Assembly: GCA_964371025.1 (NCBI GenBank)
Contig: CAYJKH010000003.1
Location: 62,001-126,000, forward strand
DNA length: 64,000 nt
From: CAYJDP01 sp964371025
GTDB taxonomy: Bacteria > Bacillota_I > Bacilli_A > RF39 > UBA660
Direction of reading: 5' to 3'
The notes below the pieces were generated by a model that made no database searches, was not told the origin of the DNA, and worked only from the letters and a program-made list of their open reading frames with translations. The translations under genes were made by a program, and so were the position numbers. The stretch's first letter is position 1. The number at the start of each line of letters is the position of its first letter. This document shows positions 7,443 through 17,472 of the stretch, piece after piece.

Positions 7443-8195
7443 TTATATTTTAAACATTTTCTTTACATTATCAGATGTTATCGTTGCAATATAATTAAGT
7501 TCTTCATTTTTTATTTCTGCTACTTTTTTAGCAATTATAGGAATATTTTTAGAACTATTTTGTTTTCCTCTATATGGTTCTGGACTTAAATATGGACTAT
7601 CTGTTTCTAAAACTATTTTTTCTAAAGGAACATTTTTTACAACTTCTCCTAGTTTACTATTTTTAAAAGTAATAACTCCACTTATTCCCAGTAAATACCC
7701 TAACTTAATATACTCTTCAGCTGTTTCTTGACTACCAGAAAAACAATGAATTATCCCTTTTAAATCATATTTTTTTAATATATCTAAAGTATCTTTAGTT
7801 GCTTCTCTACTGTGAATTACAACTGGCTTTTTTAATCTTTTAGCTATTTCTAATTGTTTCTTAAATATAATTATTTGTTTTTCTTTATTTTCTTTGCCAT
7901 AATAATAATCTAATCCAATTTCTCCAACTGCAATAATTTTTTTATTATTTTTAATAAATTCTTCTAATTCTATTAAATCACTATCTACTACATTACTAGC
8001 TTCATGAGGGTGGTATCCTAAACAAGTATAAACTCCATTAAATTCATTACTTAAACTAATACTTTCTTTAATTGAATTTTTATCACACCCAGAAATAACT
8101 ATTGTATTTACTTTCGCTTCATTATTATCACTAATAATCTTTTTTATATCACTATAATCTTCTTTTGACAAATGACAATGTGAATCAATATACAT
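7443..8195 (-). CDS. tatD: TatD family metal-dependent deoxyribonuclease
   Basis: TatD-family hydrolases are metal-dependent nucleases of the amidohydrolase fold, implicated in DNA repair and degradation. The 250-aa product starts MYIDSHCHLS, giving the HxH metal pair at residues 6 and 8. It continues with GEIGLDYYYG (metal Glu), VIHSREA, HCFSG and ETDSPYLSPEPYRGK, which are the family signatures in order. It is immediately downstream of metG with no gap, the same pairing as metS-yabD in Bacillus. Confidence 0.95.
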   Translation of the reverse strand: MYIDSHCHLSKEDYSDIKKIISDNNEAKVNTIVISGCDKNSIKESISLSNEFNGVYTCLGYHPHEASNVVDSDLIELEEFIKNNKKIIAVGEIGLDYYYGKENKEKQIIIFKKQLEIAKRLKKPVVIHSREATKDTLDILKKYDLKGIIHCFSGSQETAEEYIKLGYLLGISGVITFKNSKLGEVVKNVPLEKIVLETDSPYLSPEPYRGKQNSSKNIPIIAKKVAEIKNEELNYIATITSDNVKKMFKI

Positions 8196-9698
8196 CTAGT
8201 CCTCTATTCTACTAAATAAGACTTCTGGTTTATTTAAATTATATAAATTTTTTTCATTATAAATTAAAGACTTATCATCTATATTTAGTTGCTCTATTAT
8301 TTTTTTACTTGTTGATGGGATAAAACTTTCTAATAAAAGTGCTGAAACTCGAATAGCTTCTAATAAATTATAAATAACTTCTTCTAGTTCTTCTTTTTTA
8401 GTTTCATCCTTTGCTAAAATCCACGGTGTAGTTTCATCAATGTATTTATTGCTATTACGTAATAAAACAATAATTTTTTCTAATGCTTCTGCTACGTATA
8501 ATGTATCCATTTTCTCTATAAATTCTTTATTTAAATTATTAATTTTTATTATGAATTCATTATTATTTTTCTTATTAATTTTAATTTTACCACTAAAGTA
8601 CTTTATCCCCATTGATATAGTTCTTTGGACTAAGTTTCCTAAAGTATTAGCCAATTCAGAATTATATTTTTCTTTTATAAGATCATAAGTGATATTACCA
8701 TCATTAGAATAAGAAATTTCTTTTGCTAAGTAATAACGAACTCCATCCACTCCAAATTTTTCTACTAATTCATCTGCATAAATCACATTATTTTTTGACT
8801 TACTCATTTTATCATTATTCATCAATAACCAAGGATGAGCAAATATTTTCTTTGGTAATTCTAAAGATAAAGACCATAAGAAACAAGGCCAATAAATAGC
8901 GTGAAACCTTATTATATCTTTACCTATAACATGTAAGTCTGCTGGCCATGTATCGTTAAACTCATCAGTTGGATTAGTTGTATCATATCCAATACTAGTT
9001 ATATAATTTGCTAAGGCATCTAACCATACATATACAACATGCTTAGGATTTTGATTAATTTTTATACCCCAGTCAACAGAAATTCTTGAAATACATAAAT
9101 CTTGTAAACCTGGCTTTAAAAAGTTATTATAAATTTCATTTTTTCTAGACATAGGTGCTATAAAATCATCATGTTCTTCTATGTACTTAATTAGTCTATC
9201 TTGATAATTAGTTAGTTTAAAAAAATAGGCTTCTTCTGTAAATTTTTCTACTTTTCTTCCGCAGTCAGGACATTTCCCATCTACTAATTGCGTTTCAGTC
9301 CAAAATGCTTCACAAGGCTTACAATATAACCCTGTATATTCACCCAAGTAAATGTCTCCTTTTTCATACATTTTATCAAAAATGTCATTTACTAATTTTT
9401 TATGTTCTGGATTACTTGTTCGAATAAACTTATCATATGTTGTATCCATTAAATCCCATATATTTTTAATCTCTCCGGCAATTTTATCTACATAATCTTG
9501 TGGATTAACTTTTGCCTCATGTGCTTTGTCTTGGATTTTTTGCCCATGTTCATCTGTCCCAGTTTGAAAATATACATTAAATCCTTGTGATCTTTTATAT
9601 CTCGCTAATATATCTGCTAATACAATGTCATACGTATTCCCTATATGAGGTTTACCTGATGTATAAGCGATTGCTGTACTTATATAATATTTTTTCAT
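8196..9698 (-). CDS. metG: Methionyl-tRNA synthetase
   Basis: Class I aminoacyl-tRNA synthetase charging initiator and elongator tRNA-Met. The 500-aa product has the HIGN version of the HIGH motif at residues 18-21 and KMSKS near residue 300. A zinc knuckle with two CxxC pairs (CKPC and CPDC) lies around residues 125-145. It ends shortly after the anticodon-binding helices, so it lacks the C-terminal EMAP-like dimerisation domain of longer MetG proteins. No T-box or S-box is visible upstream. Confidence 0.96.
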   Translation of the reverse strand: MKKYYISTAIAYTSGKPHIGNTYDIVLADILARYKRSQGFNVYFQTGTDEHGQKIQDKAHEAKVNPQDYVDKIAGEIKNIWDLMDTTYDKFIRTSNPEHKKLVNDIFDKMYEKGDIYLGEYTGLYCKPCEAFWTETQLVDGKCPDCGRKVEKFTEEAYFFKLTNYQDRLIKYIEEHDDFIAPMSRKNEIYNNFLKPGLQDLCISRISVDWGIKINQNPKHVVYVWLDALANYITSIGYDTTNPTDEFNDTWPADLHVIGKDIIRFHAIYWPCFLWSLSLELPKKIFAHPWLLMNNDKMSKSKNNVIYADELVEKFGVDGVRYYLAKEISYSNDGNITYDLIKEKYNSELANTLGNLVQRTISMGIKYFSGKIKINKKNNNEFIIKINNLNKEFIEKMDTLYVAEALEKIIVLLRNSNKYIDETTPWILAKDETKKEELEEVIYNLLEAIRVSALLLESFIPSTSKKIIEQLNIDDKSLIYNEKNLYNLNKPEVLFSRIED

Positions 9699-9765
9699 AT
9701 TTTCTTCATTTTCTATATATTTTAATATATTTTCCTTTCTTCAGCTTTTTTGTATTATACCATAA

Positions 9766-10419
9766 TTATTTTAATAAGTATGAATTGTTTTTAGTAAAAA
9801 TAAATCTTTCTCCTATTTCCTTAATTCCATTTATTAATGTTGTATCTTTTACAATTAATTTTATTTCAACACTTTCAAGAATTTGTTTTTGATAATTGTT
9901 ATTAATAAATTTAGATACTTCTTTAATTATTTTTGCTTCTTTTGCTTTGTCATCTGCTGTTATCAAAGTTTCAAGTTTAATAATAATGCACTCTTCTGTT
10001 GACTTTTTTAATATTTCTTTTACATCTTTTTTGATTATTTTATTAATTTCTATAAAATCTTTCTTTAATAATTTAAATATTCCCTCTTCTTTTTCATATG
10101 TTTGTTTTTCAATACTTTCAAGAAGCTTTTTCTCACGTATAATAATTGATTTTTTAAATTTTTTCATTATTTCTTTTCTATATATCTCCATTATATTATT
10201 ATATTTTTCATCATCTAATATTATTTTATTTCTTTTTGACACTTCAATTAACTTACCTCTAATATTATCCATAGAATCCAATGGAGGTTTTTTTATTAGT
10301 GATAGTATATCTTCATCAATTAATATTTGAGTATTTTTTTTCACTAATTCCTGAATAGCTTTTAAATAATTATTATTATGTTGTTCCTTTATGTTTTCTA
10401 GCATTTCCTGATTATTCAT
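9766..10419 (-). CDS. Unknown helical protein between mfd and metG
   Basis: Not recognised. The 217-aa product is very rich in Lys, Ile, Glu and Asn, has no signal or membrane segment, and looks almost wholly alpha-helical. A short, more strand-like end (VEIKLIVKD...) precedes the C-terminus. The start codon overlaps the mfd stop (TAATG), implying translational coupling to the repair-coupling factor. Genuine status is supported by length, coupling and codon composition like its neighbours. It does not resemble Fin, the anti-sigma protein next to mfd in Bacillus, and it has no zinc-binding cysteines. Confidence 0.7.
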   Translation of the reverse strand: MNNQEMLENIKEQHNNNYLKAIQELVKKNTQILIDEDILSLIKKPPLDSMDNIRGKLIEVSKRNKIILDDEKYNNIMEIYRKEIMKKFKKSIIIREKKLLESIEKQTYEKEEGIFKLLKKDFIEINKIIKKDVKEILKKSTEECIIIKLETLITADDKAKEAKIIKEVSKFINNNYQKQILESVEIKLIVKDTTLINGIKEIGERFIFTKNNSYLLK

Positions 10420-13400
10420 TATATTCCCTTTTCCTCTTCTATTATTTCTAAAAATTCTGTTAAATAGTAAACTGGATGTTTTTCTAATTTTTTAAGATCT
10501 AGTATTAGAATAACTTTGTTTCCTAATTTCTTAAAACTAAAATTTTGAGTTATTTTTTGACTATTAACAAATATTATATCCATACCTACTTTTTGTAGCA
10601 GTTCTGTTGGAAGAATCATCTCTATATTATTTTTTGATTCTTTTACTTGAAGAATATTTAATGTTTTTGCTTTTTTTTCAAAATATTCTTCTAATAGGTA
10701 TACATTTAAGTCTTCATCAATTCTACCAAATCTATCCATCAATTCATTTTTAATTTCAGTTAATTTTTCTTTTGTATCTATACTATTAATTAATTTATGA
10801 ATTTCTATTTTAAGTTCATCATCCTTAACATAATCATCTTTTATATGTGTAGAAATATTTAACAACGATTTTTTTTCAAATTTATCATCGTCAACATCTT
10901 CGCCTTGTTTATTATTTATTTCATCATCTAACATTTTTAAATACATATCGATTCCTACAGAATCAATAAATCCAGCTTGTTCTTTTCCTAAAATATCTCC
11001 AGCACCTCTTATTGATAAGTCCCTTGCAGCTATTGAAAAACCACTTCCTAAAGCTGTAAATTCTTTAATAACGTCTAGTCTTTTTTTAGCAACCTCTGTT
11101 AAAAGTTTACTTTTTTTATACATTAAATAAGCATATGCAAACTTATCACTTCTACCTACTCTTCCTCTGATTTGATATAACTGACTTAATCCAAAGTTAT
11201 CCGCATTTTTAATAATTAAGGTATTAACATTAGGAATATCTATCCCGGTTTCTATTATTGTAGTACATACTAATATATCATATTTTTTTTCAATAAAATC
11301 AAGAATTCGGTTTTCTAAAACATTTTTTTGCATTTGACCGTGTGCAAAAGTAACTTTTGCTTCTGGAACTAACTCTTTTATTTTAGCTACTTCTCTTTCG
11401 ATTGAGGCTACTTGATTATGTAGAATAAACACTTGCCCTTTTCTAGATAATTCTTTATATATAACATCTTTTAAAATCATATCATTTTCTTCTAAGACAT
11501 AAGTTTGAATTGGAAATCTATCTTTTGGAGGAGTTTCAATTAAAGATAAACTTCTAATACCTACCATTGACATTTGTAAAGTTCTAGGAATTGGTGTAGC
11601 CGTTAATGTTAATACATCAACATTAACTTTATATCTTTTTAATTTTTCTTTATGAGTAACTCCAAATCTTTGTTCCTCATCTACTATTAATAATCCTAAA
11701 TCTTTTAAGTCTATATCCTCACTTAATAGTCTATGGGTTCCAATAATCATGTCTATTGTATTATTTTTTAATCCCTCTAAAATTAGTTTTACTTCTTTAC
11801 TAGGAGTAAATCTATTTAACAGTTTTATATTTACTGGGAAGTCTTTAAACCTGTTAAGAGCGCTTTTATAATGTTGATTAGATAATATAGTAGTTGGACA
11901 TAAAAATAAAACTTGTTTTGAGTCTTTAATAGCTTTAAATGCTGCTACAAATGCAACCTCCGTTTTGCCAAAACCAACATCTCCACACAATAATCTATCC
12001 ATCGGAATTGATAATTCCATATCTTTCTTTATTTGATTTATTGCTAATTTTTGATCTTTTGTTAATTTATAATCAAAACTATTTTCAAATTCAAGCATCA
12101 TTTCATCATCTAATGAAAAATCAAACCCTTTTTTTTGTTCTCTTTCAGCATATAATTTTAATAGTTTATTTGCCATGTCTGTTACTTTAGCTTTTACTCT
12201 AGATTTGGTTTTTTTCCAGTCGCTTCCTCCTAAAGTGTTAATTTTAGGTGATGATCCTTCTTTTCCACTATATTTAGATAAATATTCAATTTTATCTACT
12301 GATACATATAATTTGTCAGCACCTTTATAGATTATTTCTAAGTAATCCTTTATAATATCTCCATTTGCCAAAGTTTTTAAACCTTTATATTGTCCTATAC
12401 CATATAGTTCATGAACTACGTAATCTCCCACAGAAAGTCTATTTATACTTTTTAATCCTTTTCCATATTGGAAATGGCTATTGTACTTAATTTTGCTTTT
12501 AGTTGAATTAAATATTTCTTTACTTGTTAAAAATATATAATTGCCTACTATAAAACCTTCATTCATAGCACCTTCTATTACATTAATGGTATTTTCTAAA
12601 ATATTTCCATTATTATTATATAATAGTTTTCCTTTTAATATCTTTTCCAGTTTATTTAATTGGTAACTTTTTAATACAATATTAACAGTCATATTAGATT
12701 TTATTTGTTTTTCTAAGTAAAATAAAATTTCTTCTTCAGAACTAAATTTAATATTTATTTTTTCTACATTAAAATTTTTTTCATTAATTTTCTTAATATT
12801 ATTGATATCATTAAAGTATATACAATTATCTTTTTCAACATCAGATAAGCTAAACATATACTCTCCAGTATAATTTTTATCCTTTTCAGCCTTGTATTCC
12901 ATTTTTTCTTCTAAAAAATTAGAAAAGCCAGTTTCAATTTGATAATAATCCTTAAAAATAATTGTAGGGTTTTCTAGATAATCTGATATATTAACCACAT
13001 TTGTAAATTTATTCAAATATTTTTGTAGCCCTCTTTCAGACTCATCCGCTTTACTTCCACCTATAAATTCCCAATAGGGCATTATTGATATTTCATTAAC
13101 TTCTTCTAGTGATTTTTGAGTGTCTTCATCAAAAAAACGCAAAGACACTATTTCATCCCCAAAAAATTCAATTCTAACTGGACGATCAAAACCTAAAACA
13201 AATACATCAATTATAAAGTTACGAATACCAAAATCACCAGTTTTTGTTACGATTGTTTCTTTTTGATACCCAATATCATATAGATGTTCCGCTATTTTTT
13301 GTGGTGAAATTTCCATTCCCACTTTTAAATTTATAATGCTGTTCCTATAACTATCTTTCGATGGTAAAAACCTTAAATAACCCATTAAATTTGTTATATA

Positions 13401-13709
13401 AATTCCGCATTTTTTGTTAATAGTATTATTTAAAGTTTCTAACCTATTCACTTTTAGTTCAGGACTACTTATAATAGCTTCACTGGTTAAAAAATCGTCC
13501 ATCGGAAAAATAAACGTATCATCAGTATAATTACGTACTGTATTATATATATTATTTGCTTCATATAATGAGTTAACAACTACTAAAATGTTTTTCTTTT
13601 TTTGATGCATTAAATTCGCTAAATATAAACCAAAAGATTCTCCGGTTAGACCAGAGATGTTTTTTTCATTAACTTTGTTTAAATCGAAAAAGTTTTTCTT
13701 AAATTCCAC
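10419..13709 (-). CDS. mfd: Transcription-repair coupling factor Mfd
   Basis: Displaces RNA polymerase stalled at DNA lesions and recruits UvrA. The 1096-aa product contains the UvrB-like N-terminal module and the RNAP-interaction domain with GDYVVHELYGIGQY near residue 430. The superfamily 2 helicase motor follows: LLCGDVGFGKTEVA Walker A, DEEQRF, the LTATPIPRTL motif, then the RecG-like GRVGRS segment. A C-terminal regulatory domain closes it. The start is GTG, placed after AGGTGAT and only 4 nt from the pth stop. mfd directly follows pth, as in Bacillus apart from fin. Confidence 0.97.
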   Translation of the reverse strand: MEFKKNFFDLNKVNEKNISGLTGESFGLYLANLMHQKKKNILVVVNSLYEANNIYNTVRNYTDDTFIFPMDDFLTSEAIISSPELKVNRLETLNNTINKKCGIYITNLMGYLRFLPSKDSYRNSIINLKVGMEISPQKIAEHLYDIGYQKETIVTKTGDFGIRNFIIDVFVLGFDRPVRIEFFGDEIVSLRFFDEDTQKSLEEVNEISIMPYWEFIGGSKADESERGLQKYLNKFTNVVNISDYLENPTIIFKDYYQIETGFSNFLEEKMEYKAEKDKNYTGEYMFSLSDVEKDNCIYFNDINNIKKINEKNFNVEKINIKFSSEEEILFYLEKQIKSNMTVNIVLKSYQLNKLEKILKGKLLYNNNGNILENTINVIEGAMNEGFIVGNYIFLTSKEIFNSTKSKIKYNSHFQYGKGLKSINRLSVGDYVVHELYGIGQYKGLKTLANGDIIKDYLEIIYKGADKLYVSVDKIEYLSKYSGKEGSSPKINTLGGSDWKKTKSRVKAKVTDMANKLLKLYAEREQKKGFDFSLDDEMMLEFENSFDYKLTKDQKLAINQIKKDMELSIPMDRLLCGDVGFGKTEVAFVAAFKAIKDSKQVLFLCPTTILSNQHYKSALNRFKDFPVNIKLLNRFTPSKEVKLILEGLKNNTIDMIIGTHRLLSEDIDLKDLGLLIVDEEQRFGVTHKEKLKRYKVNVDVLTLTATPIPRTLQMSMVGIRSLSLIETPPKDRFPIQTYVLEENDMILKDVIYKELSRKGQVFILHNQVASIEREVAKIKELVPEAKVTFAHGQMQKNVLENRILDFIEKKYDILVCTTIIETGIDIPNVNTLIIKNADNFGLSQLYQIRGRVGRSDKFAYAYLMYKKSKLLTEVAKKRLDVIKEFTALGSGFSIAARDLSIRGAGDILGKEQAGFIDSVGIDMYLKMLDDEINNKQGEDVDDDKFEKKSLLNISTHIKDDYVKDDELKIEIHKLINSIDTKEKLTEIKNELMDRFGRIDEDLNVYLLEEYFEKKAKTLNILQVKESKNNIEMILPTELLQKVGMDIIFVNSQKITQNFSFKKLGNKVILILDLKKLEKHPVYYLTEFLEIIEEEKGI

Positions 13710-13713
13710 GCTA

Positions 13714-14280
13714 TCACCTATTCTTTTTATTATAATTACTCATTATTAGTTTAAAATCTTTAGTTAAAAAATCTAATACAACTTTCTTATAAATTGATAA
13801 ATTTTCATTAATTTTTTCAATATCTTCTTTAGTAAACTTACCTAGGACATAATCCTTTGTTTCTATATTTTTATTATTTGATATTCCTACTTTCAACCTT
13901 TTATAATTACTACTTTTTAATAATAACTCTATATTTTTGAGTCCATTATGTCCTCCAGAACTACCTTTTTCTTTTAATTTAAAATTACCTATATTTAGGT
14001 CTAAATCATCACAAATTATTAAAACGTCCTCTATTTCAATATTAAAATAATCCATATATTTTCTTATAACTGCTCCTGACAGATTAATATATGAATAAGG
14101 TTTTAAAAATATAGTTTTTTCGTTATTTATGACAACAGTAATATATTCACCTTTAAATTTAGACTTCCAATTGCTTAAATTATAGGACTCTACAATTTTA
14201 TCTACAATATAAAAACCAATATTATGTCTTGTATTCTTATAATTTTCTCCTGGATTTCCTAATCCTACTATTAATTTCAT
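13714..14280 (-). CDS. pth: Peptidyl-tRNA hydrolase
   Basis: Releases tRNA from peptidyl-tRNA that drops off the ribosome. The 188-aa product shows GLGNPGENYKNTRHNIGF with the catalytic His19 and Asn9. The SYINLSG, ICDDLDL and KGSSGGHNGLKN family blocks follow. It ends in TGA followed at once by TAG; the conserved length fits termination at TGA. AAGGAGA precedes the ATG. Confidence 0.96.
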   Translation of the reverse strand: MKLIVGLGNPGENYKNTRHNIGFYIVDKIVESYNLSNWKSKFKGEYITVVINNEKTIFLKPYSYINLSGAVIRKYMDYFNIEIEDVLIICDDLDLNIGNFKLKEKGSSGGHNGLKNIELLLKSSNYKRLKVGISNNKNIETKDYVLGKFTKEDIEKINENLSIYKKVVLDFLTKDFKLIMSNYNKKNR

Positions 14281-14295
14281 AAATACATCTCCTTA

Positions 14296-15024
14296 TTAAA
14301 TTACTTCACCTAATACCTTTTTATGTTTTAATGTTTTGCTATTATCGTCATTATACAAAATTATTGGTTCTAAAACACTAGTATTTTGTTTTCCTTCTTT
14401 TATAGCCTCGATAAGTACAAATGTAGCATTAGAATTAATTTTTTGGTATGCAAACTGTAATTTTGACAAAGTTAACCCAAAAAAATTAAGTAAGTTTAAA
14501 TATTCATTTAATCTTTCAATTCTAAATACAGTAATAAATCTACCTTTTGGTTTTAATAAAAACGCCGCACTTTCTACTACTTCTTTCAATGTTATTTTAT
14601 ATTCATGTCTAGCAATAACCTTTTCTAATGACTTATTTATTTTTTTTGTTTCATCATAAACAAAGTAAGGCGGATTAGAAAACACTAGTTCATACTTATT
14701 CTTTTCACTTTTTTTTAAATAGTTCTTAATATCTTCATTTTTAATAAATATTTGTTCTTCTAAATTATTCAATTTAATAGATTTATTAGCTAATTCTACC
14801 AATTTTTCTTGAATTTCTACTCCTATTATTTTTTTATTTGTATTTAATGATAATAATAAAGGAATAACAGCATTTCCTGTGCCTATTTCTAATATATTTT
14901 TGTCTTTTTCTTTTATTTCAATGAAATTAGCCAACAATAAAGAATCAAGGGAAAAATTAAAATAATCACTATCTTGGTATATTCTACGATTAGTAAACCC
15001 AACTATATCATTAAGCTTCTCCAT
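14296..15024 (-). CDS. TrmN6/YabB-type tRNA adenine-N6 methyltransferase
   Basis: SAM-dependent methyltransferase of the family that modifies A37 of tRNA1(Val) in E. coli (TrmN6). It corresponds to Bacillus yabB, which lies in the same neighbourhood. The 242-aa product starts with the family's FxxxSxxLLLANF pattern, has a LEIGTGNAVIPLL SAM loop near residue 45, and NPPYF (the N6-adenine catalytic motif) near residue 115. It overlaps the ricT stop by one base. The exact tRNA substrate cannot be fixed from sequence. Confidence 0.88.
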   Translation of the reverse strand: MEKLNDIVGFTNRRIYQDSDYFNFSLDSLLLANFIEIKEKDKNILEIGTGNAVIPLLLSLNTNKKIIGVEIQEKLVELANKSIKLNNLEEQIFIKNEDIKNYLKKSEKNKYELVFSNPPYFVYDETKKINKSLEKVIARHEYKITLKEVVESAAFLLKPKGRFITVFRIERLNEYLNLLNFFGLTLSKLQFAYQKINSNATFVLIEAIKEGKQNTSVLEPIILYNDDNSKTLKHKKVLGEVI

Positions 15025-15803
15025 TATACTTCAAACTCCTGCAGTTCCTTAGAATCTAAATATACTTTATAAGTTCCTTTAAAAATATTAATACTTACTA
15101 TTTTTCCTTTTCCTTGGGGCGTCTCAATAAACTCACCAACTTTAGGTAGTTCTTTTTTTAAATTAGTGTAAGTTTCATTTTCATATGCTAAACAACACAT
15201 TAACCTACCACAAATACCATTAATTTTTGTAGGATTAAGTGCTAACGATTGATTTTTTGCCATATTTATAGATACAGTATTAAAATCTAGAAGAAATTTA
15301 TTACAACATAAAGGTAATCCACAAGGACCTAAGCCACCTATTTTTTTAGATTTATCTCTTACCCCAATTTGTCTTAATTCTATTCTAGTTTTATATTTTT
15401 TTGCTAGTTTTTTTGCTAGTTCTCTGAAATCAACTCTATTATCTGAGGTAAACTGAAAAACTAATTGCTTTTTATCAAAACTAAATTCTGCATCAATTAT
15501 TACCATATCTAATTTTAGTTTTTTTGTTTCATTTTTAGCATCTTCTAGAGCAATTTTTACTTCTTCTTGATTTTTTTCAATAATTTCTTTATCCTCAGCA
15601 GTAAGCTTTCTAATTACTTTATCAAGAGGAAAACCTATATTTTCTTTTTTTTCTTGATATACATTTGTTTTAGCTTCACCATAGTATAGTATATCATTAA
15701 CCGAGATTAATACTTTATCTTGTTTTAATATTTTCTGACCAGCAGGATCAAAAAAAGAGTTTACTTTAGTATTACCAATAGATATCATTATAACATTATG
15801 CAT
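15024..15803 (-). CDS. ricT: PSP1-domain protein RicT (YaaT)
   Basis: RicT belongs to the RicAFT (Y) complex that carries Fe-S clusters and stimulates RNase Y processing in Bacillus, where it affects competence, biofilm and sporulation. The 259-aa product holds the PSP1 domain, with conserved Cys clusters GPCGLPLCC near residues 160-168 and GICGRLMCC near 196-204. It lies next to holB, as in Bacillus, and overlaps holB by 8 nt. RicA and RicF are not in this window. Confidence 0.93.
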   Translation of the reverse strand: MHNVIMISIGNTKVNSFFDPAGQKILKQDKVLISVNDILYYGEAKTNVYQEKKENIGFPLDKVIRKLTAEDKEIIEKNQEEVKIALEDAKNETKKLKLDMVIIDAEFSFDKKQLVFQFTSDNRVDFRELAKKLAKKYKTRIELRQIGVRDKSKKIGGLGPCGLPLCCNKFLLDFNTVSINMAKNQSLALNPTKINGICGRLMCCLAYENETYTNLKKELPKVGEFIETPQGKGKIVSINIFKGTYKVYLDSKELQEFEV

Positions 15804-16578
15804 TTAATACCTCCTCTATATCAGCGTATAAACCATCTAAAAAAACTTTTATATTCACATTGAACTCTAAATATTTAGTATTTTTTTTAATAGTTTGTAG
15901 TAATTTTATATCACTATTACTTATTTCATTTCTTTCTATTTTATTAATAATAAATAAACTCAAGTTTTCTAAATTGGTAATTATAGACGCTTTATCAGCA
16001 AAGTATGATGTATTTAAAAAATTATATTCTAGAAATAACGTATTTTTTCCAATAAAAATATTATATAAATTCTTTATTTTTTCTTCATTTTTTATATCAA
16101 TACTATTTTCTTTATTAGATATATCATATATTTGACATCTTGAAACAATAGTATCTACCACTTTATATCTATTATTAGTAAGTAAAAAAGCGATTATATT
16201 TGGCTCTGGTTCCTCTAAAAATTTTAAAATTGAATTAATACTGGAAATATTATAATTTTCTATTCCTTCTAAAATATATATTCTCTTGTCAGAAAGAACA
16301 GGAGTTTTACCGAACTCTTCCATTAATTTTTTTAAATCATTCTTTTTTACTAATTCCATAGCATTACTAATAATTTTTAAATCAGGATGATTATTTTCTT
16401 CTATTAACTTTTCTTCTAACTGTTTATTTTTTGAGTTCTTAACTAAAATTTTTTTAACTAAATTACCAAAAAGAATTTCAACACTTTCATAATTATCTAT
16501 TTCAAATAAATAAGCATGTGAAATAGTGTTATCTTTTACCATTTTTTCAAACTGTTCGAACATTTGTTTTTGTTTCAT
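15796..16578 (-). CDS. holB: DNA polymerase III delta' subunit
   Basis: Clamp-loader subunit of the replicative polymerase. The 260-aa product resembles the AAA+ fold of DnaX/HolB: ISHAYLFE near the N-terminus, NSILKFLEEPEPN and the sensor-like SRCQIYD segment, but a degenerate nucleotide-binding loop, as expected for delta'. It is shorter than Bacillus HolB (about 330 aa) and lacks the zinc-module cysteines seen in many delta' proteins. Position between recR and ricT supports the call. Confidence 0.9.
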   Translation of the reverse strand: MKQKQMFEQFEKMVKDNTISHAYLFEIDNYESVEILFGNLVKKILVKNSKNKQLEEKLIEENNHPDLKIISNAMELVKKNDLKKLMEEFGKTPVLSDKRIYILEGIENYNISSINSILKFLEEPEPNIIAFLLTNNRYKVVDTIVSRCQIYDISNKENSIDIKNEEKIKNLYNIFIGKNTLFLEYNFLNTSYFADKASIITNLENLSLFIINKIERNEISNSDIKLLQTIKKNTKYLEFNVNIKVFLDGLYADIEEVLNA

Positions 16579-16581
16579 ATT

Positions 16582-17175
16582 TTAGACCTCTTTTCTATCA
16601 GATAAAGCTCTTTCTAAAGTTAAACTATCAACATATTCCATTTCCATACCTATCGGTAACCCACTAGCTAATTTTGTTATTTTTACATTTATACCTGTTA
16701 AAATTTTTTTTATATATAAAGATGTCATTTCACCCTCAATACTTGGTTTTAAAGCAAAAATTATTTCTTCTAAATTTTCTTCTTTAATCCGATTTATTAA
16801 TTTTTCAATACCTATATCTTCTGGATTGATACCATCTAAAGGCGAAATCAATCCATCAAGAACATGATAAACACCTTTAAATATACCCATTTTTTCAAAT
16901 AGAAACACACTTTTCACATCGTCAACTATACATATTTCGTTGGTATTACGGTGCAAATTACTACAAACAAAACACACTTCATCTTCCGTAAGTATATTAC
17001 ATATATTACATTTTTTTATGTTACCATACACATCTAACAAACTTTTTGAAAACATCTCAATTTGTTCTTGTTCCATTCCCATAGTTGCAAAAGCTAATCT
17101 TTCCGCGGTTTTCTCCCCTATACCCGGAAGATTCTTAAAAGATTCAATTAATTTTTTTAAACTAGTCGGATACAT
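16582..17175 (-). CDS. recR: Recombination mediator RecR
   Basis: Acts with RecO to load RecA on SSB-coated gaps. The 197-aa product has the helix-hairpin-helix LPGIGEKTAERLAF at residues 15-28 and a four-cysteine zinc finger (CNIC...CFVC) around 57-71. The Toprim stretch with ICIVDD follows, then the conserved SGLPIGMEMEYVD near the end. It overlaps ybaB by one base (TAATG), as expected for the ybaB-recR pair. Confidence 0.97.
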   Translation of the reverse strand: MYPTSLKKLIESFKNLPGIGEKTAERLAFATMGMEQEQIEMFSKSLLDVYGNIKKCNICNILTEDEVCFVCSNLHRNTNEICIVDDVKSVFLFEKMGIFKGVYHVLDGLISPLDGINPEDIGIEKLINRIKEENLEEIIFALKPSIEGEMTSLYIKKILTGINVKITKLASGLPIGMEMEYVDSLTLERALSDRKEV

Positions 17176-17471
17176 TAAAATAATCCTGGGATATTCCCAA
17201 ACTTACTCATTTTTCGTTCTGTTTCTGAATCTATTTGATTATTAAAATCATTTAGAGCTACCAATAACATATCCTCTAACATTTCTATATCTTCTTTTTC
17301 TAAAACATTATCTTTTTCTATAGATATTTTAGTTATATTTTTATCTCCTTTTCCTTGAACTTCAACTAAGGCACTCTTCGCTATAAATTCTTTATTATTA
17401 ATCTCATTTTTAACCTTTTCTATATCTTTTTGCAAACTTTGAGCTTGCTTCATCATCGCTTGTATATTCAT
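17175..17471 (-). CDS. ybaB: YbaB/EbfC nucleoid-associated protein
   Basis: Small dimeric DNA-binding protein, universally paired with dnaX and recR. The 98-aa product starts with the helical NIQAMMKQAQSLQKD and ends with the family's PGLF tail. The central beta sheet region lies at about 30-60. One nucleotide separates it from the dnaX stop. Confidence 0.95.
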   Translation of the reverse strand: MNIQAMMKQAQSLQKDIEKVKNEINNKEFIAKSALVEVQGKGDKNITKISIEKDNVLEKEDIEMLEDMLLVALNDFNNQIDSETERKMSKFGNIPGLF

Positions 17472-17472
17472 T

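Noticed and set aside
9587..10330. Plus-strand frames of 101 and 144 aa opposite metG and the unknown gene
   Set aside because: Phe/Ile/Ser-rich translations are the expected complement of Lys/Asn/Glu-rich AT-rich coding DNA, and no ribosome site precedes them.
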